Positions 25,602-33,934 of a stretch of 38,194 bases of DNA are shown here, piece after piece. The first letter of the stretch is position 1. Every line of letters begins with the position of its first letter. Below the pieces are notes generated by a model. It was not told the origin of the DNA and did not search any database. It saw only the letters and a list, made by a program, of their open reading frames with translations. The position numbers were made by a program, and so were the translations under genes. This DNA is from Asanoa hainanensis (GTDB lineage: Bacteria; Actinomycetota; Actinomycetes; Mycobacteriales; Micromonosporaceae), in assembly GCF_900188485.1 (NCBI RefSeq), contig NZ_FZPH01000035.1, positions 1 to 38,194 of the forward strand, given 5' to 3'.

Positions 25602-28147
25602 CCGTCGACTGGACAGCCTGGCTCCTGAACTCGGCGGTGGCCTCCGACGGGTCACCGGTGGCAGCGCTGGTGCAGCGGTCGCTTCAACACCGCCGCGCCG
25701 GCGATATGGAGCAGGCCGTCAACTCCGCGCGGGCCGCACACCGCCTGGCGGGCACCGACCCCGAGTGGTTGCCGGTCGTCCAGCACCTTCTGGGCTCGCT
25801 GCGGAAGGCGATGGGCGACCACCGCGGCGCGATCGAGCTCTACGAGTCCGCCCTTCAAGGCATGACCGAGAGCTTCGGCGAGCAGGCTCCGCAGACCGAG
25901 ATCGTCCTGCGGGCCCTCGCCGACGCGCACCACAAGATCGGCCATTTTGACACGGCCCACGACTACTGCCTGCGAGCGCTGGCGATGACCCGGGAGGCCC
26001 GGGACGTGCGCTACGCACTGGGCTGCCACCTGCTCGCTCGGATCCGCAGCTCGATCGGGGACTACGCCGGCGCCGAAGCCGCCAACCAGGAGGCGAACGA
26101 GATCCTGGCCAAGGCCAAGGGCGCCACACCGGACGCGATGCTGCTGTACGCGGCGAACATCAGCCAGGGCGCCGTCTACCGGGTCCGGCGGGGCGACCTC
26201 GGCGCGGGCGTAGCCCAGCAGCGCAAGGCGCTCAAACTGCGGCGCCGGCACCTTCCTCCCGACGACCCCGCGGTGGCCGAAAGCCTCACCCACCTGGCCA
26301 ACGCCGAGCTCGCCGCCGGGCACCCACGCCGAGCCCGCAGGCTTCTGCGCAAGGTGCTGGCGATGCACGAGCGGATGGGCGAGCATGCCGACAAGGCGCG
26401 CCATATCAACGACCGGATCGCCCACAACCACGTGGGTTTCCTGCTTGGCCGCAGGACCGCCGAATCCGCCGCGGCGGTGATCCTGGCCGACGCGCGGGAA
26501 CACCTCGGCGAGCATCATCCGATAACCATCGACGCGCTGCTTCATGTGGCCGAGGTCCAGGTCGCCGCGGGGCGACCGAGGCAGGCGCTCGAGTTGGTGT
26601 GCGCCGCGGTCGCCGGCGAGAACCTACGGATCGGTCCCGTTTTCGCCACCCGGTCGGACCAGGAACGGCTCGCCTTCGTCGCGACGCTCTACCAAGCCCG
26701 CGATCTCGCGCTGTCGGCGCTCGTCGCCGACCCGGGCGTACCCGCGGATCGGGTTCTCCAGATCGTCGCTCAACGCTCCGGGCTCACCCTGGACGCGGTG
26801 GTGCACCGGCACCAGGCCGTGCTGTCCGGCAGGTATCCGGAGCTGGTCGGCGACGTCCAACGTCTGCGCGAGATCGACGAGTCGCTGGCCGGCATCGCGT
26901 TCGGAGCCACGCCGCCGTCCTTCCGGACCGTCCGCGACTGGGAGCAGGAACGCGACCGCTTGCAGACCGGGCTCGTCGGCCGAATCCCGGAGCTGCGCCG
27001 CGAACACGACCTCGTGACCGCGACCGTCGAGCGGCTGGCCGAGGCCCTGCCAGCGGACTCGACCCTGCTCCAGTACGTGCGGTTCGCGTACAGCGAGGAC
27101 CGCCGCGCCGGACGGCCGCGCGCCTGGTACGGCGCGTTCCTGTTGACGGCGGGCCAACCCGGGTCGGTGCGGTTCGTCGACCTGGGTCCGGCCGACGAGC
27201 TCGACCGGATGATCGGCGAGTACCGCAGGGCGATCGCGCCGGCGACCGGTCGCTCGATTCGCGTGCGCCCGACGGCGGCCGGAACTGACTGGCGGCCACT
27301 CGCGGCCAAGATGCATCGCGCGATCATCGAGCCCTTGCGGCTCCCGACCGCCGCCCGGCTCGTGGTCGTCCCCGACGGTGATCTGCACAAGATCCCGTTG
27401 GCCAGCCTGGTCGGACCGGAGGGTCGGCCGATGGTCGCGGACGCGGTGATCACCCACCTCGGTAGCGCACGAGATCTCCTGCTAGACCGGCGACCCGCGC
27501 CGGCCGGCCCCGCTCTGGTCATCGCGAGTCCGGACTACGGCGACCATGACAGCAGGCAACGACGTGCGGCCGTGTTCGCCGTCTTCCGGCCGCTGGACGG
27601 CAGCCTGGAAGAAGGAGAGGAGATCGCCAAGCGGCTCGGCACCACCGCGCTGACCGGTTCGGAGGCCACGAAGAGCGCGTTGCGGACGACACCCGCTCCC
27701 GCGATCATCCACCTGGCGACGCACGGGTTCTTCCTCGGCGGCGCCGTTGGCTCCGGGCTGGCCTTCGCGGGTGCCAACTCGCCCGGAGACCAAGGCATCC
27801 TCACCGCGGCCGAGATCGCCCACCTGAACCTGACCGGCACGAACCTCGTCGTGCTGTCCGCGTGCGACAGCGGCCTCGGGACGATCCAGGACGCGGAAGG
27901 CGTGTTAGGCCTGTGCCGCGCGTTCACCATCGCGGGCGCCCGCACCGTCGTGTCCTCGCTGTGGTCCATACCGGACCGGCCGACGGCACGGCTGATGCTC
28001 AGCTTCTACGAGAACCTGAAAGACCCCGTAAACCTCGGCGACCCCGCCATCGCCCTGGCCCGCACGCAAGCGACCCTCGCGGCCGGGAATCGGCACGTCC
28101 GAGAATGGGGTGCGTTCGCCTGTCACGGACTCGGAGCCAACCGATGA
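25598..28147 (+). CDS. TPR-CHAT domain protein (caspase-like protease, CHAT operon gene 2)
   Basis: An 849-residue cytoplasmic protein. Residues about 20-400 are tetratricopeptide-like helix pairs (HRGAIELYESALQGM, HPRRARRLLRKVLAM); a linker leads to a CHAT domain from about residue 485. The caspase-type dyad is present: His709 in HLATHGFF and Cys756 in LSACDSGLG, 47 residues apart as usual, followed by EGVLGLCRAF, VVSSLWSIPD and the C-terminal WGAFACHG strand. CHAT proteins are cysteine endopeptidases related to caspases and separase; bacterial ones are typically triggered through the TPR part and cut one or a few partner proteins. GTG start overlaps the preceding stop (GTGA); the stop overlaps the next ATG (ATGA). 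Confident of domain and catalytic residues; target unknown. Confidence 0.93.
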   Translation: MTVDWTAWLLNSAVASDGSPVAALVQRSLQHRRAGDMEQAVNSARAAHRLAGTDPEWLPVVQHLLGSLRKAMGDHRGAIELYESALQGMTESFGEQAPQTEIVLRALADAHHKIGHFDTAHDYCLRALAMTREARDVRYALGCHLLARIRSSIGDYAGAEAANQEANEILAKAKGATPDAMLLYAANISQGAVYRVRRGDLGAGVAQQRKALKLRRRHLPPDDPAVAESLTHLANAELAAGHPRRARRLLRKVLAMHERMGEHADKARHINDRIAHNHVGFLLGRRTAESAAAVILADAREHLGEHHPITIDALLHVAEVQVAAGRPRQALELVCAAVAGENLRIGPVFATRSDQERLAFVATLYQARDLALSALVADPGVPADRVLQIVAQRSGLTLDAVVHRHQAVLSGRYPELVGDVQRLREIDESLAGIAFGATPPSFRTVRDWEQERDRLQTGLVGRIPELRREHDLVTATVERLAEALPADSTLLQYVRFAYSEDRRAGRPRAWYGAFLLTAGQPGSVRFVDLGPADELDRMIGEYRRAIAPATGRSIRVRPTAAGTDWRPLAAKMHRAIIEPLRLPTAARLVVVPDGDLHKIPLASLVGPEGRPMVADAVITHLGSARDLLLDRRPAPAGPALVIASPDYGDHDSRQRRAAVFAVFRPLDGSLEEGEEIAKRLGTTALTGSEATKSALRTTPAPAIIHLATHGFFLGGAVGSGLAFAGANSPGDQGILTAAEIAHLNLTGTNLVVLSACDSGLGTIQDAEGVLGLCRAFTIAGARTVVSSLWSIPDRPTARLMLSFYENLKDPVNLGDPAIALARTQATLAAGNRHVREWGAFACHGLGANR

Positions 28148-28461
28148 CCAGTCACGACCCGATCACGTACGAGGTCAGCACCTCGCTCCAGCTCAACGAG
28201 ATCGCCGCCACCACGGCGCAGGTCACGCTGCACCCCGATGAGAGCCATCCCGTGGACATCACGGTCACCGGGCCCTGCCCGGCCTGCGACGGCGAGACGC
28301 TCCACATCGAGCCCGTGGAGTTCGTCCGCGGCGCGGTGGCCGGCGGTGAGCTGGACATGGAGATCATCTGTGCGTGCGCCTTCCCGCACGAGAACGCGCC
28401 GGAGTCCAAACCCGGCTGCGGCCGCTCGTGGCAGCTCACCATCGAATGGGACGGCGAATGA
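28144..28461 (+). CDS. Small Cys-rich, possibly zinc-binding protein (CHAT operon gene 3)
   Basis: A 105-residue soluble protein with five Cys: CPAC (45, 48), CAC (76, 78) and Cys92, plus His82, a pattern compatible with one zinc ribbon-like site. The N-terminal 40 residues are strand-like (VSTSLQLNEIAATTAQVTLH). No family recognised. Its ATG overlaps the CHAT stop and its own stop overlaps the next ATG, so stoichiometric coexpression with the protease is likely. Possible roles are adaptor, inhibitor or substrate of the protease; the sequence does not choose among them. Confidence 0.72.
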   Translation: MTSHDPITYEVSTSLQLNEIAATTAQVTLHPDESHPVDITVTGPCPACDGETLHIEPVEFVRGAVAGGELDMEIICACAFPHENAPESKPGCGRSWQLTIEWDGE

Positions 28462-28913
28462 CCATCAAAGTGCGCCCGGGCCCGGTCGGCACCCCGCTCA
28501 CCCGCTGGCGAGCCGAACGACTGCAGGAGCTCCGGCGCACCGAGCTCGAGCACATCCGCAAGCAGGGCGAACAATGGCGTACGGGCCTCGCCGGCTTCAT
28601 CACGGTGGTCCTGACGGCCGCCCTGGTGTCCGGCCGCACCCTGATCGCCGGGCATCGACCGGGCACCCAGGCAGCCATCGGGATCCTCATGCTCACCGCC
28701 GTCCTGGCCACGGCCAGCGGCATCTTCCTCAGCACCCGCGCAGCGCACGGCTTCCCGGCGCGCCCCCGCCGCCTCACGATTGACAACCTCGTCCTCGACG
28801 ACCGCCGCGCCGCCCGCCGCAGCGCTCGCGACCTCCGGGCCGCCATCCTCACCGCGGGTTCAGGCCTCCTGCTGTTCATCGCCGCGATCGCCGTCGTCTG
28901 GTTCGGCCCGTAA
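28458..28913 (+). CDS. Three-helix membrane protein (CHAT operon gene 4)
   Basis: A 151-residue protein: about 40 charged, helical N-terminal residues (WRAERLQELRRTELEHIRKQ), two membrane helices (about 43-59 and 73-92), a basic loop with RRLTIDNLVLDDRRAARRS, and a third helix (129-149) ending the protein. The ATG overlaps the preceding stop (ATGA). Not a recognised family. As last gene of a coupled operon with a protease it could be the cleaved membrane partner or effector, which is inference. The next gene is convergent, 8 bp away. Confidence 0.74.
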   Translation: MTIKVRPGPVGTPLTRWRAERLQELRRTELEHIRKQGEQWRTGLAGFITVVLTAALVSGRTLIAGHRPGTQAAIGILMLTAVLATASGIFLSTRAAHGFPARPRRLTIDNLVLDDRRAARRSARDLRAAILTAGSGLLLFIAAIAVVWFGP

Positions 28914-28921
28914 GTCAGTGG

Positions 28922-29236
28922 TCATGGCCTCTCTACTCGGGCGATGAGTTGCTTGAGTCGCGCTATCTCCTCGGCGAGCGCGGTGTTGCCCGCCGCGGTC
29001 AGGGTGATCCAGGTGCGGCCGCGCTTTCCCTCGTAGCCCTTCTCGACCTCGACCAGGCCCGCCGTTTCCAGCACGGTCAGGTGTTGCGAGAGGTTTCCGG
29101 CGGTCAGCCCCAACTGGGTACGCAGGTAGACGAACTCCACCCGGCGGGCCTCGTGCGCGATGGTCAGGATGCCGAGCCTGACCCGCTGGTGCACGACGTC
29201 GTCCAGGCCGGTGACCGGGTGCAAAGGTTCGGTCAC
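28922..29236 (-). CDS. Winged-helix transcriptional regulator (ArsR/MarR-like, single domain)
   Basis: A 104-residue DNA-binding protein with one winged helix-turn-helix: VHQRVRLGILTIAHEAR, then FVYLRTQLGLTAGNLSQHLT (recognition region), LETAGLVEVEKGY and the wing GKRGRTWITLTAAG. This is the form of the 'winged helix DNA-binding domain' regulators that in actinomycetes sit next to a membrane protein gene. No metal-binding Cys is visible. Its GTG start overlaps the stop of the upstream membrane-protein gene, so the two are coupled; it may regulate its own operon. Confidence 0.87.
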   Translation of the reverse strand: MTEPLHPVTGLDDVVHQRVRLGILTIAHEARRVEFVYLRTQLGLTAGNLSQHLTVLETAGLVEVEKGYEGKRGRTWITLTAAGNTALAEEIARLKQLIARVERP

Positions 29237-29940
29237 GGGGTCCGCCGCAGCCGTTGCGCCAGCGCGAAACCGCCACTGCCGAGCAGCAGCACTCCGCCGA
29301 CGATGACCAGCGACGTCACACCCTGCAGGTGGCCTCCCCAGTGGACTCCCCAACCGAAGTCGATCGGCACCAGGATCACCGCCAGGTAGCCGAGGGTGAA
29401 CAGCAGCAGCGCGACGTTGCGCTCCAGCCAGGCCAGCACCAGCAGGGCGAGGCCGATCCCGCCGACGGGCGTGAGCAGCCGGAACAGCACCTCGATGGAC
29501 GTTGACGGGTTGAGGAGGTCCGCAGCGTCGCGGACGAACCACACCCCCGCGCCGACCCCGATCAGGGCGAACATCAAGACCGAGAAGCCGACACCCGTCA
29601 GCACGTACGGGAGCACCCGCGCGTCGACTCCCCGTTCGCGCGCGACCCGCAGGTAGACCCGCGCGATCACCACGTAGGCCACCACGAGGGCGACCAGCCA
29701 GTAGAGATCTGCCGCCGGTTCCCAGATCTTGCAGATCTCGCCGCCCTCGACCGAGTAGCAGTCGCGGGTGACCGGCTCCCCGAGCATGTTGGCGGGAATC
29801 GCCCCGAAGGTGACCAGTGCCAGCGTGAGCAGCGGCAACCAGGTCACCCGCTGCGTCAAACGAACCTTTCGCGCGAGGCCGCGCACGTCAGCCAGCAGCC
29901 GGCGGGGGTCGCCGGCGGCCGGAACCGTATCTGAAGTCAT
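29233..29940 (-). CDS. Integral membrane protein partnered with the winged-helix regulator
   Basis: A 235-residue protein with about six membrane helices (first near residues 31-50) and one extracytoplasmic loop containing two Cys (TRDCYSVEGGEICKIWEP) that could form a disulfide. No transporter family is recognised. Its stop overlaps the regulator start; such membrane protein/regulator pairs are frequent in actinomycetes, with undetermined function. ATG start at 29940; a weak GGAAAC lies upstream. Divergent from the sigma factor operon. Confidence 0.76.
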   Translation of the reverse strand: MTSDTVPAAGDPRRLLADVRGLARKVRLTQRVTWLPLLTLALVTFGAIPANMLGEPVTRDCYSVEGGEICKIWEPAADLYWLVALVVAYVVIARVYLRVARERGVDARVLPYVLTGVGFSVLMFALIGVGAGVWFVRDAADLLNPSTSIEVLFRLLTPVGGIGLALLVLAWLERNVALLLFTLGYLAVILVPIDFGWGVHWGGHLQGVTSLVIVGGVLLLGSGGFALAQRLRRTP

Positions 29941-29960
29941 GCCAATAGGTTTCCATAACA

Positions 29961-29982
29961 AACCGGTTGGCGCTAGTGCCAA
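29961..29982. promoter_or_regulatory. Short palindromes in the divergent promoter region
   Basis: AACCGGTT (29961-29968) is a perfect 8-bp palindrome, and TTGGC-N6-GCCAA (29967-29982) overlaps it. Both lie between the divergent membrane-protein and sigma-factor starts and may be an operator for the winged-helix regulator. Short enough to be chance. Confidence 0.3.
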
Positions 29983-30042
29983 GATTCCGACCCCAACCCT
30001 TTCCGCGCGGGGGCGCGTCCTACCTGGGTGAGGGGGTGTGCT

Positions 30043-30540
30043 TTGGCCGAGACGTTCCACGATTTCGTGGTGCACCGTTCGGCGGCGCTGTCCCGGCGGG
30101 CCTACCTCCTCACCGGCGACCACCAACTCGCCGAGGACCTGCTGCAGAACGCCCTGGCCAAGACCTACCGGCACTGGCGACACATCACCGATCCCGAGGC
30201 GTACGTGCGCCGCGCGATGTACCACCAGCAGGTCACCTGGTGGCGGCGCCGCCGGCTCGCCGAACGCCTGGAGTCGGAGCCCACCGAGCAGCCGGGCGAC
30301 GACCACTCCGACACGACCGCGCTGCGCCTCACCCTGGCCGCGGCGCTGCGCCGGCTCACCGCGCGCCAGCGGGCCGTGGTGGTGCTGCGGTTCTACGAGG
30401 ACCTGACCGAGGCGCAGGTCGCCGAGGTGCTGGGCTGCTCGGTCGGCACGGTGAAACGGCACGGCCACGACGCGCTCCACCGGCTGCGCGCAATCGCGCC
30501 CGAGCTCGTCGACGGCACGGCGGAGAGGAGCCCACGTTGA
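30043..30540 (+). CDS. SigE-family ECF RNA polymerase sigma factor
   Basis: About 165 residues with region 2 (RAYLLTGDHQLAEDLLQNAL through AYVRRAMYHQQVTWWRRRR) and region 4 (LRRLTARQRAVVVLRFYEDL, then AEVLGCSVGTVKRHG). This is the small extracytoplasmic-function type common in actinomycetes as 'SigE family'. It directs RNA polymerase to a small regulon, probably under control of the membrane protein encoded next. The start is either TTG at 30043, with AGGGGG six bases upstream, or GTG at 30028. Stop and next start overlap (TTGA). Confidence 0.92.
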   Translation: MAETFHDFVVHRSAALSRRAYLLTGDHQLAEDLLQNALAKTYRHWRHITDPEAYVRRAMYHQQVTWWRRRRLAERLESEPTEQPGDDHSDTTALRLTLAAALRRLTARQRAVVVLRFYEDLTEAQVAEVLGCSVGTVKRHGHDALHRLRAIAPELVDGTAERSPR

Positions 30541-31931
30541 CCTCCCGACTGCGCGACTCGCTGCACGCCGCGGCGGCCGACGTTCCGACGTACCCGGTCT
30601 ACGAGAAAGCGCTCGCGACTGCTCGGCGGTCCCGCCGGCGGGCCGCGGTGACGGCGGCGCTGGTTCTAATCGCACTCACCGGGGTGCTGTTGCCGTTGAC
30701 CGACAATCGCGCGGCCAAAACCCCGGCGGCCGGTGCCCAGGCGCAGGCCGCACTGCCCGACCACGTCGGAGTGCCCCCGCGCGGAAGCTTGCACGCCACG
30801 GACCGACCCCGGATCGGCTCCGCCTCGGTGATCTTCACGGGTCGGGCCGAGGGCATGGAGGGGGCCAACGAGCAAAGCATCGTCGCGGTCGTCAGCGCGG
30901 ACTCCGACCGCTACCGGATCATCAAAGCCCAGCCCGACACGCGCGCCGGCGCGGACACGGTGCTGTCTCCCGACGGCCGTGAGGTCGCTTTCGGCGAGTG
31001 GAGCGACAACACGGCAGGCGTGCGGATCGTCGACCTGGCCACGGGAGACAGCCGCACGGTGCGCAGCGGGGTCGCCAGCTCCGTCGACAGCACACCGGTC
31101 GCCTGGTCGCCGGACGGGCGGACGCTGGTCGTCCGGGACACCCTGCCGCCGGCCGACCCTGGGGGGAATCAGCTCCGCGACGTGCTCAGCATCGTCGCTC
31201 CCAGCGGCGAGCAGATCCGGCTGGCCGAGGCCGACCGGGTCGAGGAGTTGGGATCGCCGGTCGCGTTCGCTCCGGACAGCGCCCGGCTGGCCTTCCAAAA
31301 TGGACGGACTGTGTCGGTCGTCGATCTGGGCGGTCGGCGGCTCTCCTCGTTCACGCTCCCCCCGGAGACGCAACTGGCCGGCAAGGGCGCCTGGAGCACC
31401 GACGGCCGGACCCTGACGGTCACCAGGCGCGAGGGCATGCGCTGGAGCCTGCGGTCGGTGGACCCCGCCACGGGTCGGGACCTCGGCGCGCTGGACACCC
31501 CGGCCGTGTCCGGCGTGTCCGCGATCCGGCTGCTGGGCTGGTCGGCGGACGGCTCCGCGCGGGTCGTCGCCTATCAACCGGCGGCCACCGCCGAGGTCCG
31601 GTTCGACATCTTCCTGGAGATGGCACAACGCTTGGCGTACGCGAACGTCAGCACCGTCCAGGTGCTGGCCCTGGGCCGCGGCGCCAGCACGCCCACCACG
31701 CTGCTCACCGCGCCGCGAGGTGTCGTCGCGATCGACGTGGCCGACAACGTGATCCGGGGCGGGCAGGTCCGCCACGCGAACCCGCCCACCGGCGCAGGCC
31801 CCCGCTTCTGGTTCTGGACGGCCCTGGTCACGGTCCTGCTGGCCGGCACGGTCCTATACGCCACGCGCAAACGGCTGGCGCTCTGGCTCGACGACCAACG
31901 GGTCAGAAGGCGGCGATTGGCCAACGGCTGA
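30537..31931 (+). CDS. Membrane-anchored beta-propeller (TolB/WD40-like) partner of the sigma factor
   Basis: A 464-residue protein: a short cytoplasmic N-terminus (about 35 residues, basic at its end), a membrane helix (36-54), a long outer domain with propeller-type repeats containing SPDGRE/SPDGRT/APDSAR motifs and strand quartets, and a C-terminal membrane helix (about 433-450) before a basic tail. Its TTG start overlaps the sigma factor stop with GGAGAGGAG upstream, so it is made in step with the sigma factor. It plausibly acts as anti-sigma or sensor, but the N-terminus is short and no zinc-binding anti-sigma motif is visible. Confidence 0.82.
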   Translation: MTSRLRDSLHAAAADVPTYPVYEKALATARRSRRRAAVTAALVLIALTGVLLPLTDNRAAKTPAAGAQAQAALPDHVGVPPRGSLHATDRPRIGSASVIFTGRAEGMEGANEQSIVAVVSADSDRYRIIKAQPDTRAGADTVLSPDGREVAFGEWSDNTAGVRIVDLATGDSRTVRSGVASSVDSTPVAWSPDGRTLVVRDTLPPADPGGNQLRDVLSIVAPSGEQIRLAEADRVEELGSPVAFAPDSARLAFQNGRTVSVVDLGGRRLSSFTLPPETQLAGKGAWSTDGRTLTVTRREGMRWSLRSVDPATGRDLGALDTPAVSGVSAIRLLGWSADGSARVVAYQPAATAEVRFDIFLEMAQRLAYANVSTVQVLALGRGASTPTTLLTAPRGVVAIDVADNVIRGGQVRHANPPTGAGPRFWFWTALVTVLLAGTVLYATRKRLALWLDDQRVRRRRLANG

Positions 31932-31989
31932 ACGAAGATCGTGGCCGCTTCGACATCGGCTCGTTGCCGACAGGCGCGACCGTTGGTCG

Positions 31990-32883
31990 ATGAGAAGTCG
32001 GGGACTCGCGTTGGCTTTCCTGGTGATCGCCGCCGTCGGCTGCGGTTGTGCGTCCACCGTGGACTTCGGGATGCACACGCTGGTCCTGCGGGATCTTACC
32101 GAGGTCACGGCCGTCGTCGAGGGCGAACGTCCCGGCACCGTCGTCGTCGAGAGCCGGTGGCGGGACCAGGAGCCGAGCTACTGGCTCGTGGACGACACCG
32201 GCGAAGCGCTCGAGCGCGTGCCCGAAAGGCCTACCACGACCGCCACCGTCACCGCGTGTGTGGACACGACCTGCTATCGAGTGGCGAGAACCGATTTGCG
32301 GGTCGAAGCGAGCAACGACACGGGCGGCACCTACGGCACGTCGTGGGAGATCGACGGCCGGGCGTACAACAAGCTCGTCGACACGTATCCGGACGTCGGC
32401 GACCCGGCCGATCACCTGTCCTCGCGTGCCGTCGTGGCGCATCCCGTCGACGGCGGCCACGTCGTGTTCGTCGCCAACGGCCGCGACGGTCTGCTCTACC
32501 GGGACGTACGCGGTGAGTGGGTCCGCCTCGGTTTCCCAGCGGCCGGCGAAGGTTGCTGCTTCTACCAGGCGCCCGTGTCCACCGACTGGAAGCCGCGGCC
32601 GATCGTCGTGCTGGCCGTCGTCGTCGCCGTGGCGGCGACGCTGAGCCCCACCATCGTTCTCGCGGCCCGGCGACGCCGGTCCTGGCGGTGGACCGACATC
32701 ACCGGGCTCCTCGCTCTGGCCGCGATGACGGGCTATGGGGCCGCGATCGCCGTCCGGTTCCCGGGCGTCGGCATGTTCCCCGGCTGGTTCTACGGGATAC
32801 CCCTCCTGGCGGCCGTCCTCGCCTGCGGACCCTCGATCGCCGTGCTGTTCGGCAGCGACGAGACCGCGCCTACGCGGCCCTAG
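31990..32883 (+). CDS. Exported/membrane protein, unknown function
   Basis: A 297-residue protein with an N-terminal hydrophobic segment followed by GCGCAS (a weak lipobox-like AVGC), an outer domain of about 175 residues containing two Cys pairs (CVDTTC and a CC near residue 188), and three C-terminal membrane helices (about 200-220, 234-252, 262-285). No family recognised. It follows the propeller gene by 58 bp and its 3' end overlaps the convergent transporter gene by 14 bp. No good ribosome site precedes the ATG. Confidence 0.7.
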   Translation: MRSRGLALAFLVIAAVGCGCASTVDFGMHTLVLRDLTEVTAVVEGERPGTVVVESRWRDQEPSYWLVDDTGEALERVPERPTTTATVTACVDTTCYRVARTDLRVEASNDTGGTYGTSWEIDGRAYNKLVDTYPDVGDPADHLSSRAVVAHPVDGGHVVFVANGRDGLLYRDVRGEWVRLGFPAAGEGCCFYQAPVSTDWKPRPIVVLAVVVAVAATLSPTIVLAARRRRSWRWTDITGLLALAAMTGYGAAIAVRFPGVGMFPGWFYGIPLLAAVLACGPSIAVLFGSDETAPTRP

Positions 32884-33934
32884 CCCGGGCCGCGGCACCG
32901 ACGATGCGGTCGGTCTCGTCGTCGAACTCGCCGATCAGCTCTTCCAACAGGTCCTCCAGCGCCACCACGCCGACCACCCGGTCGTCCGAGGTGACCACGG
33001 CGAGCTGGGAACGATGCTCGCGCATCATCCGGACCGCCCCGGCCACCGGGACCGTCGCGCCGAGCGACAGCGGCGACGACATCAGGTCGGCCGCCGTCTG
33101 CCCCGTGCCCGAGGTGGTGACCCGGACCGCTTCGCGGACGTGGACGAAGCCGCGCACCTGGCCGTCGGCGGCGATCACCGCGAGCCGGGATCGGCCGCTG
33201 CGCCGGCTGGTCAGCTCGATCTCGCGGGCCGGTGCCGTCGGCGGCACCGAGACGACCTCGGCCAACGGGGTCATCACCTGCGCCACGGTCGTGTTCTGCA
33301 CCGCCAGCATCGCGGTCAACAGCTCGTGCTCGGCCGCGGCGATCGTGCCGTGCTCGCGCGACGACTGGAGCAGCAGGCGCAGCTCGTCCGGGCCGTGCAC
33401 CTGGGCCAGCTCGTTCTGCGGGCGCACCTTTACCAGCCGCAGGCAGGCGTTGGCCAGCTGGTTGAGCGCGAGCAGCGCCGGCCGGAACACCCAGGTGAAC
33501 GCGCGGAACGGGCGGGCGAGGAGCAGCGCCGACCGCTCCGGGTGGCTGATCGCCCACGACTTCGGGGCCATCTCACCGACGACCACGTGCAGGAAGCTCA
33601 CGACGATCACGGCCAACAGGAACGCGAACACGTACGAGAGGCCCGATGGCAGCCCGACCGCGTCGAAGACCGGGTGCAGCAGGTGGCTGACCGTCGGTTT
33701 GGCCAGGGCACCCAGGGCCAGCGTGGACAGCGTGATGCCGAGCTGGGCGCCGGCCAGCATGAGCGAGAGCTCGCGTACGCCGGCGATCGCCGAACGGGCC
33801 GATTTGTTGCCCTCGGCGGCGGCCTGCTCCAGGCGGTGCCGCTTGGAGGCCACGAGCGCGAACTCGGCGGCCACGAAGAACCCGTTGGCCACGAGCAGCA
33901 GCAGCGAGATGATCAGCGACCAGGTCGTGTTCAT
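32870..33934 (-). CDS. CNNM/CorC-type hemolysin-family transporter lacking the C-terminal CorC domain
   Basis: A 354-residue protein with the CNNM (DUF21) membrane domain: N-terminal helix with GFFVAAEFALV, then LMLAGAQLGITLSTLALG and VVVGEMAPKSWAI signatures, followed by two CBS motifs (PLAEVVSVPPTAPAREIELT; QLAVVTSDDRVVGVVALEDL). It ends soon after the second CBS, so the CorC_HlyC domain present in its neighbour is absent. The family handles Mg2+/Co2+ export or divalent-cation homeostasis. Its ATG overlaps the stop of the upstream paralogue (ATGA), implying a heterodimer. Confidence 0.92.
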   Translation of the reverse strand: MNTTWSLIISLLLLVANGFFVAAEFALVASKRHRLEQAAAEGNKSARSAIAGVRELSLMLAGAQLGITLSTLALGALAKPTVSHLLHPVFDAVGLPSGLSYVFAFLLAVIVVSFLHVVVGEMAPKSWAISHPERSALLLARPFRAFTWVFRPALLALNQLANACLRLVKVRPQNELAQVHGPDELRLLLQSSREHGTIAAAEHELLTAMLAVQNTTVAQVMTPLAEVVSVPPTAPAREIELTSRRSGRSRLAVIAADGQVRGFVHVREAVRVTTSGTGQTAADLMSSPLSLGATVPVAGAVRMMREHRSQLAVVTSDDRVVGVVALEDLLEELIGEFDDETDRIVGAAARARAA

